Assembly: GCF_008831285.2 (NCBI RefSeq) | Contig: NC_045146.1 | Location: 23,389,703-23,453,702 of the forward strand | Length of the DNA: 64,000 nucleotides | Reading direction: 5' to 3' | Origin: Nymphaea colorata | Lineage: Eukaryota > Streptophyta > Magnoliopsida > Nymphaeales > Nymphaeaceae | Part shown: positions 1 to 11,500 of the stretch, piece by piece | Position numbering within the stretch: position 1 is the first letter of the stretch | Layout: the number at the start of each line of letters is the position of its first letter | The notes under the pieces: generated by a model | What the model was told of the DNA's origin: nothing | The model's input: the letters and a program-made list of their open reading frames with translations, nothing else | Databases searched by the model: none | Made by a program: the position numbers and the translations under genes

Positions 1-257
1 TGAACAATGTTTTGTGATGATTGATGAATAATGTTTTGTAACTTTCTTTGAGACTTTCTTCCTTATGTCTTAGTAGTTATCACTTTTGAGATTGGTGATG
101 AACAATGTTTTGTTTGAGACTTTCTTTATTATCATTTTTAATTTTTTTGAATATAATATTCGCCGTATCCGCGTATCCTAAAATTTTGAAAATGTCGTGT
201 CCCCGTACCCGTACCCGTATCCATAGGATACCCGTACCCGTATCCGTGTGACATAGC
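1..257 (+). repeat. Left copy of 257-bp direct repeat (hAT 3' end)
   Basis: This copy matches 2733-2989 with no difference that I can find by eye. It begins at the first base of the window, so it may extend further left. After the shared ACATAGC the two copies diverge: CTGTTCACTATTCAG here, ACAAGTGTATATG there. The sequence CTGTTCACTATTCAG recurs 51 bp further on (257-271 and 308-322). Confidence 0.9.
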
Positions 258-460
258 TGTTCACTATTCAGTCTGGCAGTACTATCATTTACAATTCTTG
301 GATGTTCCTGTTCACTATTCAGCCTTCGTTCTGCTTCTGAATATCTGAAGTTTTGTGACTGCAGTGCATGTTTATACTTTGTCATTTGTTGTATTGTTTT
401 ATTTCATAAATTTTATGTTCATTATACGTTTTTTCCGTTTTTTATTATGTTTAATCTAGT

Positions 461-2724
461 ATGGCGAGCAAAGGAAAAACAGTGTCTCAGTCTCAAGACT
501 CTCAACCTACAAGTTGTGGTTCTGGATCAGCTACACCTCAGCCACCATTATGGTCATACGTGAATCTAATGGGGAAACCTCCTGGAGGCGGTGGAAATGC
601 TTTTTTTAGGTGTAATTTTTGTGAAGGACAGTTCAATGGATCATATACAAGAGTGAAAGCACATCTATTAAAAATCAGTCAAAAAGGAATTCAACCATGT
701 AAGAAAATCACTAACGAGACTTTGGCTCAGTTGAAGAAAGAACAAAAAGCCTTTGAGAATAAGAAAAGCACATCATCTGGATCTGGTTTCATTGACATTG
801 CTTCAATTTTACATGATGATATTCAGAATCCTACCAAAAAAAGAAAAGTTGTTGATGTTCATCAGAAATCAATTAAGGATTCATTTAGTTTACAAGGACG
901 GCGAGAATTAGATCTAAAAGTGGCGACATTTTTCTATGCTAATTGCATACCATTTAATGTAGCTAGAAGTCCATATTGGAGAGACTTAGTTACATCTATT
1001 GCAAATTCTAACTTGACTGGGTATGTTCCCCCTAGTTCTGAAAGGCTTCGCACTGTACTACTAGAACAACAGATGACTCGAGTGAACAAATTGTTAGAGT
1101 CTCAAAAGTTCACTTGGGATCAACACGGAGTTTCTATTGTTTCTGATGGCTGGACAGATTTGCAACGACGCCCTCTTATTAATTTCATTGCAACTTCAGC
1201 AAATGGACCAATTTTCTTGAAAGCAATAGATGCATCTGGTGAATACAAAAGTGCTGAGTATCTGAAAGGATTGTTTATGGAAATAATTGAAGAAGTGGGG
1301 AAAGAAAACGTTGTTCAGCTAATTACAGACAATGCACCTGTATGTAGAGCAGCTGGTATTGCGATAGAAAAGGAGTACCCTCATATCTTTTGGACTTCTT
1401 GTGCAGTTCATAGTTTAAATTTGGCTCTAAAGAGTATATGCAATCCACCAAGTAAAGAGCAAGATCCTCATGCTTATGAATTATGTTCGTGGATTGAAGA
1501 CTTGGAAAAGGATGTGAGGAACATCAGAAATTTCATAGTAAATCATCAACATGCACTTTCCATTTATAACAAGCATTCTGATCTAAAATTATTAAGAGTT
1601 GCAGAGACACGTTTTGCATCTCTAATTGTTATGGTCAAAAGGATAAAAAGGGTGAAAAGTGCATTGATCAGTATGGTGACTGATGATGATTGGAGTTTCT
1701 ACCGTGCTGATGATGATGACAAAGCTCAAGCAATCAAAGGAATGATTCTTGAAGACAAGTGGTGGGATCAAATCTTTTATTTTCTTGCATTCACAGAGCC
1801 GATCTGGGAGATGTTGAGAGTTCTTGATTGTGATAATTCAACGTTGCACTGTGTGTATGAGATGTGGGACACTATGATTGAAAAAATCCAAGAGGTTATT
1901 TTTAAGCATGAAAAAAAAAGTATTGCACTTGAAGATTCAGCATTTTTTGATCATGTGCATAGAATATTGATTGCAAGATGGGATAAAAGTAGCAATCCTC
2001 TTCAATGCATGGCACATACATTAAATCCTAAATATTATGGAAAAAAGTGGCTTACAGGGGGTGTTGGAAGAACCCCACCACATCTGGATCTAGAATTATC
2101 AACAAACAGAGTAGCATGTATTAATAGGATTTTCATTGATGTACATCAAAATCGCCGAGCTAATGATGAGTTTGAAAGGTTTTCTACTGGAATTGGAGAA
2201 GATGTAGGTGCAACTGTAGACAAAGATAATTATCCATCTTTATCTTGGTGGATTAAACATGGAACTGCTTATCCTACTCTTCAATACCTTGCTTTCAGAT
2301 TGCTAGTTCAACCTGCTACATCTTCATGCAGTGAGAGAAATTGGAGTACATATTCACAAATCCACACTATAAAACGAAATAATCTCACAAGCAAACGTGC
2401 AGAAAATCTGGTTTATGTGCATTCTAACCTTCGGCTTCTATCACGGAACAAAGAAGAATATAGGTAAATTAAGTATATGATTTATTGATTTAGATGTTTC
2501 TCTTCTTATTCGCTAACATCATAATAATTACAATTTTTTTGTCTTGTAGGGAAGGAGAAACTAAATATTGGGACGTGAATGTTGACGACTTTAACTTAGA
2601 ACAAGAGAATGAACTTGAAGTTGTTAATTCAAGATTCGAAGAACCTTGTATTCCCTCAACATCTTCTATTGTGGAAGAAGAGGAGATTGGGGAGAACGAT
2701 GATTTGGGCATTGATGATGACTAG
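461..2724 (+). CDS. hAT transposase (BED zinc finger, DUF659, hAT C-terminal dimerisation), two exons
   Basis: Proposed exons are 461-2463 and 2550-2724. The donor is AG|GTAAAT and the acceptor TCTTGTAG|GG, with an 86-bp AT-rich intron; the joined product is about 725 residues. Without splicing the first frame ends at codon 668. Visible parts are a BED-type finger near residues 50-85 (CNFC, then HLLKI and a later Cys), a basic PTKKRKVV nuclear-import-like motif near residue 124, a DUF659 region with SDGWTD and later LITDNAP (carrying the two expected acidic residues), and a C-terminal dimerisation segment with SSCSERNWS. The spliced tail is very acidic (runs of E and D). No frameshift or stop breaks the reading frame, so the element may be recently active. 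The family excises and inserts its own element by a cut-and-paste DDE reaction in the nucleus. Family assignment is firm; activity is not shown. Confidence 0.88.
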
Positions 2725-2732
2725 AATGATGA

Positions 2733-2989
2733 TGAACAATGTTTTGTGATGATTGATGAATAATGTTTTGTAACTTTCTTTGAGACTTTCTTCCTTATGT
2801 CTTAGTAGTTATCACTTTTGAGATTGGTGATGAACAATGTTTTGTTTGAGACTTTCTTTATTATCATTTTTAATTTTTTTGAATATAATATTCGCCGTAT
2901 CCGCGTATCCTAAAATTTTGAAAATGTCGTGTCCCCGTACCCGTACCCGTATCCATAGGATACCCGTACCCGTATCCGTGTGACATAGC
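2733..2989 (+). repeat. Right copy of 257-bp direct repeat (hAT 3' untranslated end)
   Basis: It lies just after the transposase stop codon and ends with the CG-rich GTATCCGTGTGACATAG terminus. It appears identical to 1-257. Spurious open frames on the minus strand across both copies come from the GTACCC repeats. Confidence 0.9.
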
Positions 2990-3190
2990 ACAAGTGTATA
3001 TGTATATATATACAAAATTCCACAAAAACACAAATTCAAAACAAAATTCATACTCAATACACAATGCTTAAAACTGAAAACAAAAGGAAATTGTGGTTTG
3101 GACCGGTTTCGACCTGAAAACGATCACTGCCATACCCATGTACCAGTACCGTACTAGCGCAAAATCGCTGTACCAATGTGACTTGGACTC
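2990..3190. repeat. Dispersed repeat shared with kinesin intron 9
   Basis: The A-rich stretch with CCACAAAAACACAAATTC, then GGTTTGGACCGGTTTCGACC and ATGTACCAGTACCGTAC, resembles 17560-17780 in the kinesin intron (CCACAACAACACAAATTT, GGATCGGTTCCGATCCG, ATGTACCAGTTTCGTACC). Order and spacing are alike but divergence is high. It is probably a non-autonomous transposon family. It abuts the end of the hAT element directly. Confidence 0.5.
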
Positions 3191-4197
3191 TTGGAGTATC
3201 AAGAAGGTTTTACTGCTGGAAAACAACAATACATTACATACTTTTCATACAGAAGTATACACATAATGGTTTCAAGCATGGATCTCAATATCATGGAGAA
3301 TTGGTAACCAAGAACTCATTGCCTACAGTCCTCAAGGAGTAGTAATAGACTAATTGTCACAGATGTGAAGAAACAAATAACTATTGCCTTCATGCTTCCA
3401 GCACCAGGATCTAAATATGTGACAGTAAGTAATGGTGATGTGTCTCAGATGAAAAGTAGTGGACACTTCAGAGAAAATCACTTACTGTAGAATTAGGAAC
3501 TAATTAGTTATAAAGAGGCAACTTCATGACAAAGGAACTGACATTTAAATGAGCGATAGCTTTTGCAAAAAATCATGAAGTTGGAGATTTGATTGAGCTG
3601 TCCGCTATCATTCTCACACTAAGTATAGAAGCAATAACATCATTGAGAATACTGTCGAAGCTGGAGTGCGTTTCAGACCCCTAACATTTGGCCTGTTGGC
3701 TATCTACAGAAGGGTTCATGAACATATAAAAGTGCATGGAAGTCTTCCAGCAATTTACACAAGTGAACCAACCTAAGCACAAAGAGAAAGGGTTTGACCA
3801 ACGTATGACAGGCTGTCAAACTCTATCAGAGAATGTCCTTCAGGTCATGGCCACAGGAGGATATAGGTATTGGAGTTGCTAAGAATTCAGGCTGACACTC
3901 TTCTGCAAAGACAAGCCTGGTTCAAGAACCTGTTTAATCTTCTGAGAATATTGTTGTGGCGTTTGAAAACACATGCAGCTTGATGTTTCTGGCTAAAGAG
4001 TCTTGAATCTTCCGTTATATATCAAGAACAAAGGCATTTGAACATGTATCCAGCTTGACATTTGAATCTCGGATATAACTAAATGGCATGATCTTTACAT
4101 AGTTTTAGCTTCTTGCGTTAGGTTAGGTCAGTCCTTCTATAAGAATGAGATTAAATGAAAGTAGACAGAAATCGTAGTAAAATGCATGTGAATGGAC
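3191..4197. other. Non-coding stretch, probably MATE intron or transposon debris
   Basis: I find no open frame with family similarity on either strand. In particular I looked on the minus strand for the next MATE exons after the donor at 4197 and did not recognise any. The sequence has moderate GC and short decayed frames on the plus strand that suggest an old insertion, but I cannot name it. Confidence 0.4.
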
Positions 4198-4849
4198 CTT
4201 TCTTGCAAGAGAAGTAGCAACCAGGTTGGAGGTAGCGATTGACAGGAACATGAATACGAAGCTCATGTAATCACAAACAACCGTTCCCGGCCCTGTTCAT
4301 TCAACACCAGTGCGAAGTCCATGAAAGGGACGAGAATGAATCGATGAGTTCTATTGTTAGCAATCCGCTCATCCGTTTTCTGTGTTTCAACAAATTCAAC
4401 AAAACTAACGGAGAGAAAGGACACCAACCTAAAGCCGCGAGCTCCACCGCACTGCTCTGCCCGACGACTGCCGTGTCGATGAGACTCATCATCGGGCTGC
4501 ATAGCCAGAGGCCGGTCGCCGGAGCAGCAAACATTGCGATATCCTTCACCTGCTGCCAGATACCACCCTGCAGATTCCCCCCCAAACTGATATGTCCCCC
4601 TTCAGCGCTCCCCACAATCTGCTCCTCCCTGGCCAAGACCGGCCCGTCCTCCCCAGAACCAATACTTTTAGGTCCATCGTCAAAAGGTCCGATCGTCGGT
4701 GAGGCGCAACAACGAATCCTGCGTCTCGAACGGGTCAGCGGCGAGTCAAGAGGAAAGGGCTTCAAAGAGCGGAAAGCAGCAGGGTGCCACCGAGAGCTGG
4801 TCAGGAAGAGGCAAGGCGGGTGGGAACCCCAGGTGGCTCTTGCCGCCAT
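4198..4849 (-). CDS. MATE transporter, chloroplastic EDS5/DTX46 type: exons 1 and 2 only (partial)
   Basis: Exon 1 is 4429-4849 and exon 2 is 4198-4292, joined by a donor G|GTTGGT and acceptor AACAG|GG in matching phase. The first ~85 residues are rich in S, R and P, like a chloroplast transit peptide (MAARATWG...). The MATE domain then begins: [40 protein letters not shown], and in exon 2 [20 protein letters not shown], which are the first membrane helices of EDS5-like carriers. Exon 2 ends in phase 0 at LARK before GTCCAT. An in-frame ATG five codons upstream (4864) is an alternative start. Family members are about 500-560 residues with a dozen or more exons; only about 172 residues are visible. 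The rest may lie left of position 1 behind a large transposon-filled intron, or be lost. EDS5 itself exports isochorismate from plastids for salicylate synthesis; whether this protein does so cannot be told. Confidence 0.8.
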
Positions 4850-5345
4850 GCCGAAGAAGAGCAAGGTCTCAGACTCTCAGGAGTGGGGATCCTGCAAGAA
4901 GGGATTGCACAATGAGAGACCAAGAGCGAGCGAGAGAGAGAGACCAGATGGTTCGGTCGAAATTCCACCAATGGTCCTCGTTAAACCACGTAAGAATACA
5001 TGCTCGAAACGTTCCATCGAGAAAAGGATAGATTAAGATTCCTACCTATTAACCCGTCCCTAGAGATTGGAACACCCATGATGACGGGAGAGTGTGAGAG
5101 AGAAAGAGGGAGGGGAAACCGAGAAGGGCTGTTCAATCTTCTTCATCTTTCCCGCCTAGCAGGCCACCGGCTTTTGGTGGGACCGTCACTACGGGAGTCT
5201 CGACAAGCGGGTGCTACGTCACCATGTTCCAACGGTCGGCTGCAGGACGTTCACTCTGGCCAAATTAACACGTGATCTCGTCCGCTTCGGTCACATCACT
5301 TTCATGCTACGCTGGGCGTGAAGTGTAAACGGGTTTCATTTTTTT
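4850..5345 (-). promoter_or_regulatory. Probable MATE 5' flank / untranslated region
   Basis: GC-richer than the DNA to its right, with a GA-rich run (GAGCGAGCGAGAGAGAGA on the plus strand near 4925). The small open frames here look like chance readings of the GC-rich DNA. I cannot point to a TATA box or transcription start with confidence; the assignment rests on its place upstream of the MATE ATG. Confidence 0.35.
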
Positions 5346-5549
5346 TTTTTGGCATTCATTGAATTTACATCGACAACCTGAAGAAAAAGTAAATAAAAGA
5401 TAATGACAATAAATAATAAAAAATAAACAAAAGAACGCTCAAATTTTGGTAATATAACGAAAACATGCTTTAGCTTTGAATTAATTCACTTATCCCTTTA
5501 TTATGTGTTAAATGAAGAAACTCAACTAGAGCGTGTTTTTCTTGCCACT

Positions 5550-5829
5550 TGTTTGGATGGAGTAAGAAGGAGAGAAAAGAATGGAAAGAAAAGTCTTTTT
5601 TGTGTCTGGATGACTAATTAATAAAGAAAAAAAATAATAAACTAATAATTATATTTGGGTGCTAAGAAAAAAAATTAATGTAATTTTAATTTTTTTTAAT
5701 ACAAAAATTAGGAGGAAAAGAATAGACGTTCTTTCCCTTTCTTTTCTTCTTATTTTCCTATTCAGTCACTTTCTTTTTTTTCTTTTCTTTTCATCTATTT
5801 ATTTTTCTCTTTTCCCCTCCATCCAAACA
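5550..5829. mobile_element. MITE-like inverted-repeat element, about 280 bp
   Basis: The left end TGTTTGGATGGA is matched by TCCATCCAAACA at the right end, an exact 12-bp inverted pair. The next 30 bases (AAGAAGGAGAGAAAAGAATG against the complement of the TTTTCTTTTCATCTATTT side) pair imperfectly. The interior is very AT-rich without coding capacity. This fits a foldback or MITE. No clear target-site duplication was seen. Confidence 0.55.
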
Positions 5830-8264
5830 CAGAGTTAAACTGAAGCTCGGCATTAAAAAACTTCTAAAGAAAACACAATTCTTTTGTTAATTTCAAGGAG
5901 TTAAGGTGAAAAGCTGTCGGATTAACCTAACATAAACGTGTTTCGACCCTGAAACTAGAAATCCAATTCCTAAATAAAGTCGCCGGGCTATTGTTGGTGA
6001 CTTGTATAACCCAAGTAGCGATCTTTAGCCTAGAAAAACCATCAATACCTACATGCATCAATCATTGGATCTTAAAGAAAAAATAATATTTTCCCACTCC
6101 TAACAGTCTATTTTCTAAAAGCCGGTGGGAGATTGATTAAGTCACTTTTTTTGTTTTTTTTTTTCAACCAGGCGTTGGTTTCATACATGATAAAGCACTC
6201 GTGTCTGGTAAAGAAGCATCGGCTTGCAAGACTCAATTCATTCTTCTTTTTGGGTGATTGACACCCATTCCATTCCAGTATATGGTGCCTTAATTGAAGA
6301 AAGAGAGCACCGAAAATGAAATCCACAATGTCAATCTCACCCTGCCAGACGTCGCATCTATTTCTCCCCTTTCTTTGTCCTGAACCTCCGTCAATTTTCC
6401 TCCTCACCTTTTTGCCCCAATCTCTCCCTCTCTCTTGGGCTGCGCTCAGTTGATGGTCCAACCATTGTGGTGCCAAGGAGAATCGTCGTTGGTCTGTGAA
6501 GCTTCCTTACAAGGAAAATCCTTTTAGGGATGTCAACAAATATGAATAGGACTACGTGTTCATCCAAACTCCATCATTAGTATCTAATTAAGAAATCACA
6601 TTGATTCAGACTTAACAAATGATATCCAATCAGATCCAGACTTAAATAAATATCTGATTCAGATCAAATTTAGTTCTATAAGGGACCATATGCTGTCACG
6701 TGTACAGAAGCAATAACATCTATTTCTGCTTTCTAGTTCGCTGCTCGGTCATAGTCAATAAAATAATTTTACATCCTCAGAAAGCATGCATCCATTTGGC
6801 CAGCAGACTCCAAACGCAGGAAGGGAAGGTAAAAGAACATCTTTCCACAAACCGTCCCCAGATGTCAAAGCAGCACATCTAAAACCTTTTGGCAATAGCG
6901 CAAATATAGATAAGCAACCAAGACGGAAAGCCCGGACGTAGATTATCCATCCACTCCCGCAACTGCGGGTGTATCACACAGAAAGAAGAGCAAATGAGTT
7001 GGTTTAAATCAGCTCGGACTAATAAAAAGCCAGCTGATAGAATATTGAATTGATAAATCGAGCAACTATTATATCCTTTTCTTTATACACAACAGCTGGA
7101 CTCTAAAAAAGAAACAAGTACAAACATTTTCCTCTATTACAAAATAGGAAGCACCAACTTGGGTGAATTCTTTCGCTTTTCACACCAAAGGCTACATCCT
7201 TCCGGAGGTGTGTATAAAACAAGCAATTACTTACACAGGACAAATAAAAGAATAACATCTACACATAAACTTACAAGCGAATACGTATCTTTTTCACCTT
7301 GAACCAGAATTGCCCTGAGAAGGAAACAAGCAGATTTAGGATGCAGAAATTAACAACGGCCACTATGCAAAAGTTCGAAGGTACTTAGTAGTAGATACAG
7401 ATTTTAACGGTTTGTTCTACGCATGTAGCAAAATTACTGCATATGCAAGGAGAACGAATCGCTAAAATAGTAAATAATGCCATGTGAACTTAAGGAACCT
7501 TGTTTTTATTACAATGCTTTTAGTAAAAGCGCTAGGAGGCCCTAGGTCCCCAGGTAGGCACAAAATGAGTTGCTCCACTTGAGGGCAGAGAGGGACGCCG
7601 AAGAGAGAACGATCAGGAAAAGATTGTAAGAACGGGGAAAAAAGAACAGAAGGGCCTCTAGTTTCGCCAGGATTTTCAGCTTAATGATTTGATTGAAATG
7701 AATAAACAGTTACGATTAGAAGTGAGAGATGCACTCCTTAGCCACAGGCATAAGAACCCATGAATATTGAGACTTGAGCAGAAACCTCAATCAAAGTCGA
7801 TATCATTGCAGGTTTTGATCAGCGAGGTCCTTTCTCAGATATTAATTGAGAAGTTTGTTTAACTCAGTCAAATCTCGGAAATTCCAAAGAAAATAAAAAT
7901 GTACAAAATAATAGAGAATATAACTTTATAAAGCTACTAATTTTCTTACATAAACCATCGACTAAAAACTAGTAACTAAAATGTTAAAACTAACCCGAAA
8001 AACTTTGAAGCATATTAAATGATTTTTGGAAAATCTTCTGAAATATCGCATGATACTATGCAGAATTTGATTTTTCCAATATTTTTAAAAAATGTGATAT
8101 TTACCCTTTTTTGTTTCACTTGCTTCGTGCATTTCTGTCACACTGTTTTGAAATTAGCGCCAGTGTTTCTGACTATAGCTTCACAACAATATATGAACTT
8201 GAGTGTGTTTAAAAACGTTGGAACACCTTACCCCTTAGCTGAAGGCATGGCAAAAATGGGATGT
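5830..8264. other. Intergenic spacer between MATE and kinesin genes
   Basis: No recognised gene. The stretch from about 6524 (AGGGATGTCAACAAATATG) to 6690 looks like the left part of the AGGGATG-type element also seen at 49290. The part just above 8264 is the kinesin 3' flank (minus strand) and should hold its 3' untranslated region and poly(A) site. Short open frames look random. Confidence 0.5.
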
Positions 8265-8577
8265 CTATGAAGTGAATGCAATGATTCTGTCATCTATCTT
8301 TGTTCGGCAAAGAGGACACTCCAAACAGGCAAGGGAGCAAGGCTTACACACTGCAAAAAAAATTAAGCACACTCAGAAATAACCATAAATCTCAAAAACA
8401 AATTTGAAAAAAAAATAGAAAACAACATCACTCACAACAAAAATGGCGGCAAGGGAGAAGGATTGCAGCAGTTGGGGCTTCAAAACAAACTTTACAAACA
8501 TGAGAGTTAGTGTCTCTGCCATCAACAACTTCATCTTTCACTTCAATTTTCTCTTTCACCTTTTCTTGCACCCGAGC
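8265..8577 (-). other. Kinesin C-terminal RING finger exons (23-24)
   Basis: Exon 23 gives [20 protein letters not shown] and HFC; exon 24 continues [18 protein letters not shown] and ends RIIAFTS before the TAG at 8265-8267. The spacing of Cys and His fits a C3HC4 RING. Such a RING is a mark of the KIN-7C/7D branch and suggests E3 ubiquitin-ligase activity, which is an inference. The Cys/His set is split by an intron in phase 1 (TGT T|GTGAG, then TTTGCAG|TG). Confidence 0.9.
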
Positions 8578-11500
8578 CTGATAAAATTCATACATACATT
8601 AACAATGTACAAGCAAGGGCGGCAGAACAGAGCTATATATAGCTATGAACGTTAGGTGATACCAGAAGGCTTACTGCAAAAAAAATATAGGCACAGGCCT
8701 AGGCAGGCCCCAGTTGGTCCTAATTGACAGAAAATATGGGGAAGAATAGAAAGACGGAAAAAAGGGGAAAAGAGGGTTGTGAAACTCCTCTATCAAACAA
8801 TATGCTAGAAGTACTAAAAAAAGTAGATTTCTTGCATGAAAAATTAAAAAAATAATAACTAGGTGAACCTTTAACTAATGCAAAGCCACAGAGAAGGAAC
8901 CACAACAGAACAGTTGCAGCTGATTTTCAAAATGAATAGCATGTATGAGGAGCCAAACCTGTTTCACTCACAAAAAATGTTTCACATTGCACTACTAGAG
9001 CAGCAACCATAAACCAAAATAAAAGAAACATGATTAATAAGCAACTCTAACAAAATGAACAAGACAAAATATGCTGCAGATGAAACTAAAAAATTGTTAA
9101 CAAGCTTGTAATCTAGACACAATCACCAAAACCAAACACCTATCTTATCAGCACATAAACCATTAAACCAAGCAAAAGTGGTTCCAGTCAACTAATCATG
9201 GGAGTTCCAACTAGACAGACTCAGTCAGCTCTATAATGTATGAAGATAGACCCAAGCAAGAAAAACAGCCCCGTACAACATAAAAATTTTCAGAACTGAA
9301 TCTGTCAAAAGGGAGTTCATGCATGTGCTGGCATTGGTGTGAAGAAATTTCACAATGCTTGAGTACAGGGGATGCAACATGCATACCTAGATACATATCT
9401 GTATGTGTGTGTGCTTGTGTATGTGTGTAAACATTGACTAGTGCAAAACCTAAATAGGAGTGTTTGTGTGACATAGTGCTGCAACATGCAGTTCTTACCC
9501 ATCACTGATCCCCTTTGTAAAGACCTAGATCCATATCCAAACTTTTCCAGGGCCATCTCTGACCCCAAGTCACATTCAAGCAGCATGTAGAACTAGAAAA
9601 ATAGAAGGTTTAACATACTAATAAAATCTAGAGTTTCAACTTCCAGACTGCCTTGGCAGGACCATGAAACGATATAAACGAAAAAAGAGCCCACAACAGC
9701 AGAAGTTGACCCTGGATCTGACCTAGCTTTCACCTGTTGATATCCCAATATGTAGCACTAGGTAGTTCCTCAAAACAACTAGGCAACTATGTAAGGTAGG
9801 CCTTCAACCGGGAAAAAAATGGTATACCTTCAAGCGAGCAACAAGAGCTTCTAATTCAGCACCTCTATTTCTTTCATCCACAAGTGGTTTTATTGTCTCA
9901 TCCAATCGGTGAGTCTCTTTAACAACATGGTCATTTGTCTCTCTGTCATGTGCTTTCAGATCCACGTCAAAGTCCACTCCGTGATTGGTTCTCTGACCAC
10001 TTAGTTCAGAAGTGACTGCTCCATCCCTTTTAAGCTTAGCAACAAGTACCCACATGCCAGCAAGCTCATTTTCTAACTCTGCTTCTCTCTTTTTAGCTTC
10101 ATCATATTTTCTTCTGTACTCTTCTTCTGCACCCTCTCTTTCAGCCAAAGCTGCCTCAAGAGCAGCTTCCCTCTGTTTCCTCGCTTGCAATTCTTTCTTC
10201 ATATCATCAACGTCAAGGTTCCAGTAATCTACATCATCAAAGGCAAAGTTTTGATTTTCATTGCCCCTGTAACTCAACCTGCCTCTTCGCCCATTTTTAT
10301 TTCCATCTATCTTGCTCTCAGAATATTTCCGGAAGCCACCATTACAGGTTTGGATGTTCGATCCCCTAGAGTATGCCATATCTTGAGCAGCAAGAAGTTC
10401 TTTTGCCTGTCTAGCGTTCAGTAAAGAAAGCTTAGTGACTTCACCAGCAAGATTTTTTAACTCAACAGCAGCAGAAGATGCTAGTTCCTTTGCATATGAT
10501 GCTTCCTCTCCAAGTTTCTGATTTTGAGCATGCAAAGCATTGGTTTTCTCAATTAGCTGCATCTTTTCTTCCTTCAACTTATCAAGCTCAATTTCCTATA
10601 AAAAAGCAAAAAGTTAGTCGCACATGGAAGAGACAAACTGATTTCAAATGACATTGCCATAAAAAATGTTGTCAATATGGCAAAAAGGTAAATAGCTTTC
10701 CTAGCCCAAGCAACAAATGAAATGATCCCACTTACTGGAAAGGAAAATACTAGGTAAAACTGCCTTTGCACTAATCACCTGATATAAGCTAAACAAAGAA
10801 TGAAAATAGCAAGTTCATTCTGTGTCTTGAATGAAATGACAATGTCTTCATACTTCTTCAAGAACTATGGTACATAACTTATTTTATCACATTTTTGTTA
10901 CACTTTCCCTTGCTTGATGCGTAGTTTCTTCTCTTCCACTCTGTAGTTGTTCTTTCCACTTATTGGCACTAAGATATACTCTGCAGTCCCTTTGTACCTT
11001 TTATCATCGGCAGAGCACACAGGTATTTAACCCATTTTTTACTATGTTATTAAGTTATCCAGCTTGCATTCCAACTAAATCTTTTTCCTCACAAACACCT
11101 TGGTACTCCGAAAATATAGAACCATTGTTTCACATCATTAATCTTTTTACTTCCAAGGGGAACTTTTCAACCATGAGAACAAATTCAAGTGATACGCACT
11201 AACAGCAAGCAGGGAGAAAGCAGCTGTGACCCAACAATTAGTATCTCCAAGAAAGTTTGTGCTATCAAAGCTCTACAAACCTTAGCAACATGTTAGATGA
11301 TTAAGACAACCAACATACAAACAGCGAAAAAGCCATTTAACAACATAAATTCAAGTGAACAAGATTAACATTGCCACCTGAACTTGAAGTTGCTTCTTGA
11401 GATCCTCCACAGATGACTCTGCGGAACCTCGTTCAGTGGATAATGATGCTCTACCGTCCAATGCCGCATCCAGCTCCTTCTGTAGACGAACAACTTTTTC

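Larger units (their letters stand above)
1..2989 (+). mobile_element. hAT-family DNA transposon, left end unresolved
   Basis: The block holds a hAT transposase gene (461-2724) followed by a 3' end rich in CCGTACCCGTATCC-type repeats that closes with GTATCCGTGTGACATAG at about 2988. That 3' end is also present, apparently base for base, at 1-257, upstream of the gene where the 5' terminus should lie. I find no reverse-complement partner (CTATGTCACACGGATACGG) between 1 and 460, so the real 5' inverted repeat is outside the window or lost. The element may be a tandem pair of copies, or one copy with a rearranged left end. Its identity as hAT rests on the transposase; its borders are inferred. 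Confidence 0.75.

Noticed and set aside
80-385. Minus frame with RVRVRGHDIFKI, repeated near 2812-3064
   Set aside because: It is a reading of the CG-rich hAT terminus, present in both copies of the 257-bp repeat; not a gene.
4344-5036. Plus-strand frame of 230 codons
   Set aside because: It is antisense to MATE exon 1, whose minus-strand protein is clearly recognisable and joins exon 2 in phase.
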